Numbered from the stretch's first letter, positions 18,047 to 26,401 are shown. The stretch: DNA of 41,188 nt from Candidatus Trichofilum aggregatum (GCA_016716885.1 JADJUV010000065.1:1-41188); one strand, 5' to 3'. Program-made: numbers and translations. Notes: generated from the sequence alone by a model not told the origin.

Positions 18047-18117
18047 TTGGTCAAACTTGTGTATCCCGTCTACAATCTCCCTCGTTGTATCACACCCATT
18101 TTCACCTGCAAAGGAGT
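18047..18117 (+). promoter_or_regulatory. Candidate promoter and ribosome binding site of the muramidase gene
   Basis: TTGGTC (18047-18052) and TACAAT (18071-18076) are 18 bp apart and give a leader of about 40 bases. AAGGAG at about 18111-18116 lies six bases before the ATG at 18123 and fixes this start over the upstream in-frame ATG at 18030, which precedes the promoter. Confidence 0.55.
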
Positions 18118-18122
18118 CCATC

Positions 18123-19325
18123 ATGAGCGAGCGCACCGGTCGAACCCTGAGCGTACCTGTTTATCTGCGTAGTGGCCCCGGCATTCAACATGCCCCTGTG
18201 TCTACCCTGCCCCCAGAGACGGTTTTTACCGTCTTAATGGATATGGACCCCTGGCTCCAGATTACCAGTGAAAGTGGCGAAGGATATTTGCACCGCAATT
18301 TTGCTATTTTGGACCCGATAGAAGATTGGGCCGTCTCTTTTGCTACAGCCATTGTTCTGACCGGTAAGGCGCGTAATTTCCTTAATTTGCGCTCCGGGCC
18401 AGGCACAAATTTTGACAAGATAGTGGTGTTGGCCCCGGAAACGCCGCTAGAAATTCTGGCGGAAGAAGGGGTTTGGCTCAAAATTTCGGCGGAAGGGGTT
18501 CAAGGTTTTGTCCATGGTGATTATGTGGTTCGTGATCCTTTACCCACGTCACAAACACCGGCTGGTTCGCCGCCGCCTCCGCCCCAGTTGCCCACTGACA
18601 CGCGTCCCGGCGAGGAGAATCTGGCTCCACCGGCTGGTGAAATGCTGACGGCCCCGGCAGATGGGGATTTTACCTCGCGCAGTGTGGTCAAAATTTGGAA
18701 CCGCTTTGGTGGTTTGTTTAAGGAATTGGCTCAAGAACTGCGCATTGATCCGGGGGTAGCGGTAGCCGTTTTTCTGATTGAGTCGGGTGGGGAAGGGTTT
18801 GGCAGTGATGGTCGCTTGAAAATACGGTTTGAGAATCATATTTTCCGCAATTATTGGGGCAAGAATAACCTGGCTCGCTTTGATCAGCATTTTCGTTTTA
18901 CGGCGGGCAAGAGTTGGACGGGGCACGAGTGGCGACCCTCACCGGATCAGGCGTGGCAAGGGTTTCACGGCAATCAGGGCAAAGAGTGGGAAGTGTTTAC
19001 CTTTGCCCGGAGTTTAGATGACGCGGCCGCGAAGATGTCCATCAGCATGGGTGGGCCACAAATTATGGGATTCAACTACGCCACCACCGGTTTTGAATCA
19101 GTCCACCAGATGTTTGACGCCTTTGGTCAGGGTAATCGCGGCCAGATTGTCGGGTTCTTCCGTTTTGTGCAGGGGGGAACACCCAATTCACAACGGTTGG
19201 TGGCTCTACAGACGCTGGATTTTGAAAAATTTGCCGGTCTGTATAACGGTCCTGGTCAGGCATCCCGGTATGCTGGTTTGATCCAGGGAGCCTATGAGCG
19301 GTTCAAACAATTTCGGGGAGTGTAA
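18123..19325 (+). CDS. SH3-domain N-acetylmuramidase family protein
   Basis: A predicted peptidoglycan hydrolase that cleaves N-acetylmuramic acid to N-acetylglucosamine links. In the 400-residue product, two bacterial SH3 domains come first (about 5-62, with VYLRSGPG; about 80-137, with FLNLRSGPGTNFDKI). A proline-rich linker (about 142-175) and an N-acetylmuramidase domain (about 185-400, PF11860 type) follow. The likely catalytic glutamate is E220 in VFLIESGGEGFG. SMGGPQIMGFNY and LYNGPG are family motifs. No signal peptide or membrane segment is visible, which is unusual for a wall-acting enzyme: export by another route, lysis-dependent release or a phage-like lysin origin are possible. 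No phage genes are seen nearby. Confidence 0.87.
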   Translation: MSERTGRTLSVPVYLRSGPGIQHAPVSTLPPETVFTVLMDMDPWLQITSESGEGYLHRNFAILDPIEDWAVSFATAIVLTGKARNFLNLRSGPGTNFDKIVVLAPETPLEILAEEGVWLKISAEGVQGFVHGDYVVRDPLPTSQTPAGSPPPPPQLPTDTRPGEENLAPPAGEMLTAPADGDFTSRSVVKIWNRFGGLFKELAQELRIDPGVAVAVFLIESGGEGFGSDGRLKIRFENHIFRNYWGKNNLARFDQHFRFTAGKSWTGHEWRPSPDQAWQGFHGNQGKEWEVFTFARSLDDAAAKMSISMGGPQIMGFNYATTGFESVHQMFDAFGQGNRGQIVGFFRFVQGGTPNSQRLVALQTLDFEKFAGLYNGPGQASRYAGLIQGAYERFKQFRGV

Positions 19326-19328
19326 CAA

Positions 19329-19442
19329 CTTGAGTATAGAGTTCAGAGCTAGAACTAGAGTTCAGAGCCAGAATTGGAGCCAGTGAATTTTCCTCTAGCT
19401 CTAGCTCTTCCCTCTAGCTTTCCCCCTAGCTCCAAACTCAAG
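19329..19442. repeat. Imperfect long hairpin of CTAGCTC/GAGCTAG words
   Basis: The gap between the muramidase and methyltransferase genes begins CTTGAGTATAGAGTTCAGAGC and ends TAGCTCCAAACTCAAG. The arms are iterated, degenerate and mutually complementary. It belongs to the same style of word-repeat hairpin as 22091-22175. Confidence 0.65.
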
Positions 19443-19454
19443 CAACGAATAATT

Positions 19455-20675
19455 ATGGAACAACCAACAGGTGTTTTACATCTCCATTCTAAAAGCATGA
19501 AGGCCATACAGAACCATCACCCCTGGCTGTTTTCCGGGGGATTGGGCGGGTGGAAGGGAAGCCGGAGCCGGGGGATTTGGTGCGGGTGGTGGATGACCGC
19601 GGCCGCGCCCTGGCCCTGGCTTACTTTAACCCCCATTCACAAATCCGCGGCCGCATCCTCACCTGGAACCCGGACGAAACCATTGACGACGGTTTTTGGT
19701 TAGAACGTATCCGGCGGGCGGTACGCGGCCGCGACCTGCTCAACCTTGCCCCTGATACCACCGCCTACCGCCTCATCAACGCCGAGTCCGATGGTCTGCC
19801 TGGTCTGGTAGTGGACAAATACGGTGATTTTCTGGTTGTGCAATGTGGCACGATGGGGGTGGACAAACGTAAGGAGCAACTACTGCGCCTGTTGGTTGAG
19901 GAGCTTAAGCCGTTGGGGGTGGTGGAGCGTTCCGATATGGACACGCGGCCGCATGAGGGGTTACGTCCTCAATCTGGTCTGCTTAGCGGAGAAGCGCCCC
20001 CACCCGAACTGATCGTCCAGGAAAATGGTCTACCCTTTGGTGTGAACTTGCTCACGGGGCACAAAACTGGCCTGTACCTGGATCAGCGCGACAATCGGCG
20101 CATTGTTTGTCAGCCCCATTTTGTGGCGGGTAAAGAGATTCTGAATGTGTTTGCCTATACCGGTGGGTTTGCGGTGGCCGCGGCCGCGAACGGGGCTGGT
20201 TCCATCCTCAACATAGACAGCTCCGTGGCCGTCCTGGAACAGGCCGAACGCAACGTCGAACGTCTTTCCCTCGCCTCTCACCCATCCGCCCCTCCCCTCT
20301 CACGAATATCTGGCTGGTGATGCCTTCCGCATCTTGCGTGACTACCGGGACGAAGGACGACTCTTCGACGTGATCATCCTTGATCCACCCAAGTTTGCCC
20401 CCACAAAGGGGGACGTGCCCAAAGCCAGCCGGGGGTACAAGGACATCAACTGGTTGGCTTTGCGCCTGCTCCGGCCTGGTGGATTGTTGGCGACCTTCTC
20501 CTGCTCCGGGCATATTGACGCTGACCTGTTCCAGAAGATTGTTTTTAGCGCGGCCGCGGACGCTCAGCGTGATGGGCAAATCATCCACACCCTCACCCAA
20601 GGGCCAGATCATCCCGTTCTTCTTTCGTTTCCCGAATCCGCCTACCTCAAAGGGCTTCTGTGTCGCGTCTGGTGA
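19455..20675 (+). CDS. RlmI/RlmK-like class I SAM-dependent rRNA methyltransferase, two frameshifts
   Basis: Cytosine-5 23S rRNA methyltransferase-like protein (RlmI, COG1092). A PUA-like N-terminus (HHPWLFSGG; PEPGDLVRVVDDRGRALALA) is followed by GLPGLVVDKYGDFLVVQ. The central block is GVNLLTGHKTGLYLDQRDNR. The SAM-binding motif is LNVFAYTGGFAVAAA, the catalytic region FDVIILDPPKFAPTK, then FSCSGHIDADLF. Two single-base losses split the gene: in the G5 run at 19535-19539 (a sixth G restores SGGIGRVEGKPEPG) and at about 20285-20302 (CCCCTCCCCTCT). Corrected length is about 406 residues, usual for the family. The ATG at 19455 follows the hairpin repeat and has no obvious ribosome binding site. 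Confidence 0.85.
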
Positions 20676-20703
20676 GTAAAGTGGCAAGAACAACGAGGTC
20701 ATC

Positions 20704-21393
20704 ATGTTAGCACTGGTGGGGAGTGGTGAATATTTGCCGGGGATGGATCTGGTGGACCGGGCGTTGCTGGGTCGGTTGCATGAACCGGCGCGGGTGGTAT
20801 GTGTGCCTGCGGCCGCGGGCACAGAAGGTGACGAGGTCATTGCTTACTGGTCGCGCCTAGGGGTTGAGCATTTCACCCGTCTGGGCGTCCACGTGGAAGC
20901 TGTGCCTGTGGTCGATTGGGCCACCGCCAATGATCCCACCCTGGCTGAACGCATCGCCTCAGCCAACTTTGTCTATCTCTCCGGCGGTAAACCCACCTAT
21001 CTATACCAGTCCCTTCAAGGAACGCCTGCCTGGTCAGCCATTTTGTCTGTACACCAAAGCGGGGGCATCGTCGCCGGGTGCAGTGCCGGAGCCATGATTA
21101 TGGGAGAAAAAATCATGGGTTTCCCCCAGATGAGCGATGGCTTTGCCTTGTTGCCCGATAGCCTCATCGTGCCTCATTTTGATGAATTTCCTGATATACT
21201 GTCGCGTGTCATCCACCTACTCATGGGTACAAAGTTAACCATGTTTGGTATTGATGGTTATACCGCCCTCGTCACCGATGGTTATCAGCACGAAGTGATG
21301 GGTACGGGCGGGGTGACGATATGGAACCGGCAGCAACACCATCGTTACACCTCAGGTTTGATGCCGGATTGGGGAGCGCTCAGTCTGGCATGA
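20704..21393 (+). CDS. Peptidase S51 family protein (peptidase E / cyanophycinase-like)
   Basis: Serine hydrolase with a class-I glutamine amidotransferase-like fold. The 229-residue protein begins LALVGSGEYLPGMD. LSGGKPTYLYQSL (about 95) and the nucleophile elbow GCSAGAMIMG (about 120-129, Ser in the middle) are the family hallmarks, with SLIVPHFDEFPD further on. Members hydrolyse Asp-X dipeptides or cyanophycin; the substrate here cannot be told. The ATG at 20704 has ACGAGG upstream and lies 28 bp after the methyltransferase. The stop overlaps the nth start as ATGA at 21390-21393, so the two are translationally coupled. Confidence 0.85.
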   Translation: MLALVGSGEYLPGMDLVDRALLGRLHEPARVVCVPAAAGTEGDEVIAYWSRLGVEHFTRLGVHVEAVPVVDWATANDPTLAERIASANFVYLSGGKPTYLYQSLQGTPAWSAILSVHQSGGIVAGCSAGAMIMGEKIMGFPQMSDGFALLPDSLIVPHFDEFPDILSRVIHLLMGTKLTMFGIDGYTALVTDGYQHEVMGTGGVTIWNRQQHHRYTSGLMPDWGALSLA

Positions 21394-22067
21394 ACACAAA
21401 AACAATCCCTAAACAGCCCTTTGATATTGATGTGGTCGTCGCGCAAATTGAGACGGCGGTTAAGCCATATCCTAAAGCCGCCATGTTTGAATTGGCTCAA
21501 GACGGTTACCGTTCCCTCTTTGAGCAACTCATCGCCTGCATCATCTCCATTCGCACCTATGACGAAGTGTCCTTACCCACGGCTCGCCAGCTTTTCGCCA
21601 GAGCCAACACCCCGGAAACCATGCTTCAGCTTGAGGTCACTGAGATTGACGAACTGATTCGGGCCAGTACCTTTCACGAACGTAAAGCGGAGCAAATTCG
21701 CCAGATCGCCCAACAGATTGTGGATAAGTTTGGTGGCAACCTGCCCTGTGATCGGGAACTCTTGTTATCGTTTGCCGGTGTGGGGCCAAAATGTGCCAAT
21801 CTGGCCCTGGCTGTTGCCTGTGATACTCCCCTCATCAGCGTGGATGTCCATGTCCACCGAGTCACCAACCGCTGGGGTTACGTGCAAACCAAAACCCCGG
21901 AAGCAACGATGGAAGCCTTACAGGCGAAATTGCCAGAGAAATACTGGGTAGACATCAACCGCCTACTTGTTCCTTTTGGCAAACACATCTGCACCGGCCC
22001 AGCCCCGAAATGCCATCGTTGCCCGGTTTTAACGATGTGCCAGCAGGTTGGTGTGGTGACAAGATAA
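21390..22067 (+). CDS. nth: Endonuclease III (DNA glycosylase/AP lyase)
   Basis: Base-excision repair enzyme that removes oxidised pyrimidines and nicks abasic sites. The 225-residue protein has the helix-hairpin-helix LLSFAGVGPKCANLAL, including the catalytic lysine, the catalytic aspartate in LISVDVHVHRVTNRWG, and a C-terminal 4Fe-4S cluster ligand set C-x6-C-x2-C-x5-C (CTGPAPKCHRCPVLTMC). All key residues are intact and the length is typical. The ATG at 21390 overlaps the stop of the S51 peptidase gene; the upstream in-frame ATG at 21321 lies within that gene and is rejected. Confidence 0.93.
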   Translation: MNTKTIPKQPFDIDVVVAQIETAVKPYPKAAMFELAQDGYRSLFEQLIACIISIRTYDEVSLPTARQLFARANTPETMLQLEVTEIDELIRASTFHERKAEQIRQIAQQIVDKFGGNLPCDRELLLSFAGVGPKCANLALAVACDTPLISVDVHVHRVTNRWGYVQTKTPEATMEALQAKLPEKYWVDINRLLVPFGKHICTGPAPKCHRCPVLTMCQQVGVVTR

Positions 22068-22090
22068 ACTCAATTTTTGCTTGTGTTATC

Positions 22091-22175
22091 TGGTTGAGTT
22101 TAGAGTCAGAGGAGAGAGGCAGAGGAAATTACTCTGGAAAACCCTCTCGCTCTAGCTCTGAACTCTAAACTCAAA
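22091..22175. terminator. Long imperfect hairpin between convergent genes
   Basis: GTTGAGTTTAGAGTCAGAGG opens and CTCTGAACTCTAAACTCAAA closes an imperfect stem covering nearly the whole gap between nth (plus) and the methyltransferase (minus). The location between two gene ends suggests a bidirectional transcript-end structure, although there is no real T-run. Confidence 0.6.
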
Positions 22176-23044
22176 CTGGTTTTTCCCCCGACACAAACGT
22201 CGCCAAGGCGTGACCCGAATTCCCCATTTTTATGGTGGTGAAACCAACCTGCTCTAGCAGCGAGGGAATTACACTGTTATCAATGTGCATCATGCCCCCC
22301 AGAAAGAAAGAGAAAAAGAGCTTCTTGAACCCGCGCTGAGGAGGTTCAAAATCCACGACCAGTAACCGCCCCCCTGGTTTTAAGACCCGATAAATTTCGG
22401 CAAAAGCCCTGGCCTTCAGGTCACCCGGCAAGTGATGCACCATAAGACTACTTAATACCAGATCGAACTGGTTATCTGGGGCCTCTATCGCTTCCACCAG
22501 CCCTGGCTGAAAATCTACTGCTATGCCTGCTTGTGCTGCCTTATACCGTGCCCGTTCAATCATCTCAGGTGAAGCGTCTCGGCCTTGTATCTCGATGCTG
22601 GGATATTGGGTTTTGGCCAGGAGTGCCAGTGTACCCGTACCACAGCCTACATCAAGCACCGTTTCTCCGGGCTGGATATGGGCTAACTCGACTACGGCCT
22701 GGCGCAGTTTTCGTTCCTGACCCAGAAAGAAAGTTGGCTAGAGCGTCGTACAAAGAAGCCTGACCAATCGTGGCCCCTTGGGTTTTCAGGTTTTCGGGAG
22801 TATGGGCTGAGGGTTGGTGCAATTTTTGCACGGTTTTTAGGATAGACCCACGGGCCAGGTAGAGGACGCCCGCGGCCGCGAGCAAATGGGCCAGAACGAG
22901 AGCACCGGTTGCGGCCGCGATCAGTTCGGTATTTCGCCAGTAAAAATACAAACTCATGAGAACCACGATACCTACAACCAAAAAAATAGGATGTAGCCAT
23001 ACGAATTTGCTGGCCGAGTGGCTCTTATGCGGGGAATGATGCAT
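22171..23044 (-). CDS. Membrane-anchored class I SAM-dependent methyltransferase, frameshifted
   Basis: About 290 residues once corrected. The N-terminus has two membrane helices (about 17-36, LHPIFLVVGIVVLMSLYFYW, and 41-64, IAAATGALVLAHLLAAAGVLYL). The UbiE/Methyltransf_11-type domain follows, with motif I VLDVGCGTGTLALLA, acidic GRDASPEMIERA, FDLVLSSLMVHHL and LKPGGRLLVVDFEP. The first frame covers 22652-23044; the methyltransferase core continues in another frame from about 22735, where CTTTCTGGG seems to contain one extra T, giving NFLLGQERKLRQAVVELA. AGGAGA precedes the ATG at 23044. It is divergent from a TetR regulator with palindromes between, so TetR control is likely. Substrate unknown. 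Confidence 0.82.
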
Positions 23045-23106
23045 GTTGAATCTCCTGTTTGGGGGTGGTTTGACACACCCTTCTTTTTGTTATACGTTTG
23101 ATTTAT

Positions 23107-23121
23107 CGAACACACTGTTCG
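23107..23121. promoter_or_regulatory. Candidate TetR operator 1
   Basis: CGAACA-CAC-TGTTCG is a perfect 6-3-6 palindrome in the 178-bp divergent gap between the methyltransferase and the tetR-like gene. On the minus strand it overlaps the region just upstream of GTATAAC, a possible -10 of the methyltransferase promoter. Confidence 0.5.
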
Positions 23122-23173
23122 GTAAAATCGTAATCGAAAAAGCGGGGTAACTCAACAGACAATGAGGGATTAC

Positions 23174-23189
23174 TGTTCGTTTGTGAACA
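23174..23189. promoter_or_regulatory. Candidate TetR operator 2
   Basis: TGTTC-GTTTGT-GAACA is an inverted repeat whose half-sites (TGTTC/GAACA) match operator 1. It lies 34 bp before the tetR-like start codon, as expected for autorepression. Confidence 0.5.
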
Positions 23190-23222
23190 AAATTCCTGAA
23201 CCGTACCGAAACGAGGTCAGCC

Positions 23223-23795
23223 ATGAGTGAAACGAAGAAGACAGACCGACGCATGGTCCGAACGCAGACCCAGTTGAGACAAGCATTACATGAGCTTATT
23301 CTGGAAAAGCCTTACGAGCGCATCTCGGTACAAGATATTCTGGATCGGGCCAACATTGGCCGCTCCACATTTTATGCCCATTTTCAGGATAAGGATGATT
23401 TATTGTTGAATTCACTACCGGAGAAGATTCTCAATTTTGAGGAAAACAGCCAGGTTTTGGTTCCTTCTCTGGTTCCCATCTTCACCCATGCCCAAGAAAA
23501 TTATCGCTTGTTACGGGCTTTGATGGGCAGTGAAGGAATTGCTCTGACGTTTAAGGTAGGACAGAAACAGGCGTTGCATGATTGGCTTACGCACATCACG
23601 CGCCTTCAGGGGGAAGGGATGGCTCTTGATCTGCCACCCCTGGTGGTGGCTCACTATTTAACAGGGGCGTTTGCGACTCTGTTGCGCTGGTGGTTGGATG
23701 AGAAGATGCCCTATACGCCAGAGGAAATGGATGTTATGTTTCGGCGGTTAGCCATGCAGGGGTTGGGCGACACGGCCGCTCGAGAAGCACTTTAG
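23223..23795 (+). CDS. TetR/AcrR family transcriptional regulator
   Basis: A 190-residue one-component repressor. The N-terminal TetR helix-turn-helix is clear: VRTQTQLRQALHELILEKPY, ISVQDILDRANIGRSTFYAHF (recognition helix region about 35-55) and KDDLL. The C-terminal ligand domain is of the TetR_C_33-like type, with LRALMGSEG and VAHYLTGAFATLLRWWLDEKMPYTPEEMD. GAGG sits about six bases before the ATG. The gene is divergent from a membrane methyltransferase, and two palindromes sharing TGTTC/GAACA half-sites lie in the gap, so it probably controls itself and that neighbour. Ligand unknown. Confidence 0.9.
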   Translation: MSETKKTDRRMVRTQTQLRQALHELILEKPYERISVQDILDRANIGRSTFYAHFQDKDDLLLNSLPEKILNFEENSQVLVPSLVPIFTHAQENYRLLRALMGSEGIALTFKVGQKQALHDWLTHITRLQGEGMALDLPPLVVAHYLTGAFATLLRWWLDEKMPYTPEEMDVMFRRLAMQGLGDTAAREAL

Positions 23796-23843
23796 CCTTT
23801 CAGCAGTTCACCTTTTTAGGAACGAGAGGTTAATAAGTTTCGG

Positions 23844-23881
23844 GAGACTGGAGACCGGAGATTAGACCAGTCTCCAGTCTC
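23844..23881. terminator. Hairpin between convergent genes, GAGACTGGAGAC type
   Basis: Arms GAGACTGGAGAC (23844-23855) and GTCTCCAGTCTC (23870-23881) pair perfectly over 12 bp with a 14-base loop, between the ends of the tetR-like gene and xylB. A similar shorter hairpin occurs at 26516-26545. No T-run follows directly. Confidence 0.65.
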
Positions 23882-23941
23882 TAGTCTCAGTTCCGCATGT
23901 TATTTAATCCTTGATCCTTCGCTGACAGGCTGAAATGCTAA

Positions 23942-25430
23942 CTAGCCCATCGCTTGAAACGTGGCTTGCAGGGCTGGATAGAGAGACCGATAAAGCTGGT
24001 ATTGTTTCTCGTAATGTCCCGCGGCCGCGCCCGGCTTAGTCGTGCTTGTTGGATAAATCGTGGCCTGACACGCGGCCGCGACATCGGCAAACTGCCCCCC
24101 TCCCACCGCCGCCAACAAGGCCGCCCCATACGCCGCCCCTTCCGTGGTGTTCAGGGTCACAATCTCCGCTTGAAATACATCGGCCAAAATTTGTCGCCAC
24201 AGGGCGCTTCTGGCTCCACCGCCAGAGGCCCGCACCTGGGTAATTTGCCCAGCCCCGGCGGCACGAATCAACTCAAAGCTGTCGCGCAGACCAAAAGCCA
24301 CCCCTTCTAACACGGCGCGGGTCATGTGGGGCAGGGTATGGCGCACGGTCAGGCCGATGAAGGCTGCCCGGGCCAACGGATCAGGGTGGGGGGTGCGTTC
24401 GCCGGTGAGGTAGGGCAGGAAGAAGAGGCCGTCGCTGCCAGCGGGAATGGCCGCGGCCGCGTTCACCAGTTCATCAAAACTGACACCAGGGGCCAGGGTG
24501 TCTCTGTGCCAGCGCAAACTGCCTGCCGCCGAGAGCATTACCCCCATGAGATGCCATTGGCCGGGTACGGCGTGGCAAAAGGCGTGTAGACGCCCTTGCG
24601 GTTCAATGACTGGGCTAGAGGTGCTGACAAACACCACGCCAGATGTGCCTAAACTCAGGGCCACGACCCCATCGGTTACGGCCCCGGTGCCGACGCCGTT
24701 GGCCGCCTGATCGCCGCCACCCGCTACAACCGGTGTGCCCGCTCGTAAACCAGTGAGCGCGGCCGCGTCTGCTGATACCGTTCCCGTTATCTCCGTCCCT
24801 TCAAACGTAGGCGGCAACCAGGCCGGGTTAATCCCCAACGCGGCTAACATGTCGGGCGACCAATCCCGCGCTTTCAGGTCAAACAAAATCGTGCCCGGAA
24901 CCGTCGGCTTTATCCAGAGCTAGATTACCGGTGAGCCGGTAACGGACGTAATCTTTGGGCAGGAGAACGGTGGCGATGCGGGCATAAATCTCTGGCTCTT
25001 CTTCTTGTACCCAGAGCAGTTTGGGGGCGGTGAAGCCGGTCAGGGCCACGTTGCCGGTGATCTGGATGAGCCGTTCCCGGCCGATGCGGGCATGAATGGT
25101 GTCGCATTGGGGCTGGGTGCGCTGATCGTTCCACAAAATGGCGGGGCGCAACACCTCACCCTGCTCGTCAAGTAAAACCAGGCCGTGCATTTGCCCGGTC
25201 AGGCCAATGGCCTGTACATCGGCTCCGGCTACGCCGGTTTCTTGTAACACCTGGCGGATGGCGGCGATGGTTCCGTCCCACCAGAGATGGGGGTGCTGTT
25301 GGCTCCACTGCGGCCGCGGGGTGTCATACCCATACGCGGCCGCGCCCACCCCTATCACCTGGCCCGTCTCATCCATCAGCAATGCTTTTGTGGCTGTCGT
25401 TGAAGAATCAATCCCGATAAAGTAGTGCAT
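23942..25430 (-). CDS. xylB: Xylulokinase (FGGY family), frameshifted
   Basis: Cytoplasmic sugar kinase that phosphorylates D-xylulose to enter the pentose phosphate pathway. The N-terminal FGGY domain starts FIGIDSSTTATKALLMDETG, then LTGQMHGLVLLD and ILWNDQRT. The C-terminal domain has VAGGGDQAANGVGTGAV, SLGTSG, LPYLTGERTPHPDPLARAAF and ASGGGARSALWRQILADVF. The frame breaks at the CCC run at 24894-24896: dropping one base gives DGSGTILFDLKARDW, the normal xylulokinase junction. The two parts are 24879-25430 and 23942-24886, together about 495 residues, full length. A GAGGGTGG ribosome binding site precedes the ATG at 25430. A DUF4380 gene lies upstream on the same strand. Xylulose specificity is by family resemblance. 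Confidence 0.88.
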
Positions 25431-25489
25431 ATTTCCACCCTCAAAGTTAGCTCATCCCTAAACGAATACACCCTTACAATCACTATACA

Positions 25490-25556
25490 ACCCCTCACCC
25501 TAACCCTCTCCCCAGGGCGAGGGTTGCCCCTCTCCCGGTACGGGTGAGGGGCTGTT
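25490..25556. repeat. CCCCTCACCCTAACCCTCTCC-type inverted repeat
   Basis: The 137-bp gap between xylB and the DUF4380 gene is dominated by an imperfect hairpin: CCCCTCACCC at the left end pairs with GGGTGAGGGG at the right end, and AACCCTC with GAGGGTT inside. It is a divergent member of the family seen at 17605-17656. Confidence 0.75.
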
Positions 25557-25567
25557 TCGGTAAATCG

Positions 25568-26401
25568 CTATACCCAATCGTTCACCACAGCCGCCACAGA
25601 CGACTCCGTCATTGTTAGCTGAACCGGCGACAACACCCGCCATATTTCCCGGTGGGAGATGGATTGGCCGGGTTCGAGCAGGGTGCGCGGCCCCAATGTC
25701 TCTAGCTCAATAAAATCATGGCGGCAGTAACATTGGCTGGAACTACCCATATCGAAGTAGTCGGCAGATGGTTGGTAAACGGCCTGCTTCACAAAGAGCA
25801 TCTCTTCCCAATTGTAAGCCATCCACCCCACCGGATTGGCCCAGCCGATTTTTAGGGGGCTGTCCTGTTTTTGCATGGCGGCTTGCACAAAGACAAAACG
25901 GTTGCCCCACTGGACATACTGGCTATTGATGTCGGTGTAGGGCCACAGGGCCAGGGAGCGGTTTGGTTGTAGGCCATCGGGGTCGTTGAGGGCACTGTTT
26001 TGGGGCAGGATGGCGACCCCGCCTGGTTTGAGTTGAGTAATGGCCCAGGGTGCGCACAGCCGCGGCCGCGAACCCCCATTCGTCAGTACATGATCCACAA
26101 TTACCGTGGCCGTCTCATCGGGTAGGGTAACAGTGATTGATTTCTGCATCCCTGTACCGGGTTCAACGGGTGGTGTCATCTGCACGCCACCTTCAACCGC
26201 CATGATGCTGACCGGTTGATCATCGGGCAGGTAGGTAATGGCTCTTTCTTCGGGCGCATACCAGAGGCGGTGCCCACCCCAAAAACGAAACGGCCTATCA
26301 CCAGGGCGATCAATCACTACGCCGGGCAACTCAGCCAACAGGTTAGCCTGACCGGGTAACTGCAAGGCCAATATCCGTGGCCCTACGTCCTGTGTGACCA
26401 A
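25568..26401 (-). CDS. DUF4380-like protein (mutarotase-like fold), N-terminus unclear
   Basis: At least 277 residues resembling the DUF4380 family, whose beta-sandwich is like that of aldose epimerases and sugar-active proteins. Visible motifs are LLVTQDVGPRILALQLPGQANL, FRFWGGHRLWYAPEE, DDQPVSIM, SLALWPYTDINSQYVQWGNRF, NPVGWMAYN, and YFDMGSSSQCY with FIELETLGP. The called start is a TTG at 26401, but the frame stays open about 33 codons upstream and encodes a family-like stretch, FLDCECIRLSNGALE. No ATG, GTG or TTG lies in that extension before a stop at about 26503. Either a CTG start is used or the true start is lost to an indel. It lies upstream of xylB on the same strand, so a carbohydrate role is plausible but unproven. 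Confidence 0.72.
   Translation of the reverse strand: MVTQDVGPRILALQLPGQANLLAELPGVVIDRPGDRPFRFWGGHRLWYAPEERAITYLPDDQPVSIMAVEGGVQMTPPVEPGTGMQKSITVTLPDETATVIVDHVLTNGGSRPRLCAPWAITQLKPGGVAILPQNSALNDPDGLQPNRSLALWPYTDINSQYVQWGNRFVFVQAAMQKQDSPLKIGWANPVGWMAYNWEEMLFVKQAVYQPSADYFDMGSSSQCYCRHDFIELETLGPRTLLEPGQSISHREIWRVLSPVQLTMTESSVAAVVNDWV

Larger units (their letters stand above)
17219..18070. other. Gene-free intergenic region packed with hairpin repeats
   Basis: About 850 bp without a credible gene. In order it holds iterated AACC/CCGTAACC words (17255-17285), iterated AAACTCAAAACTCGAAACT words (17323-17354), a perfect 25-bp hairpin (17605-17656), a nested hairpin (17714-17818) and a GACGCAGAGCGTC repeat cluster (17850-17938). 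It contains no GCGGCCGC octamer. It separates the divergent cyclase and muramidase genes. Confidence 0.75.

Noticed and set aside
17219..18122. CRISPR array or tRNA in the large repeat-rich gap
   Set aside because: Repeats are inverted and of different families with no regular spacers, and no cloverleaf or T-loop GGTTCGA-type sequence is present.
103..24896. Programmed ribosomal frameshifting to explain the broken genes
   Set aside because: The sites are unrelated in sequence and gene type, differ in direction (+1 or -1), and lack slippery heptamers with downstream structures.
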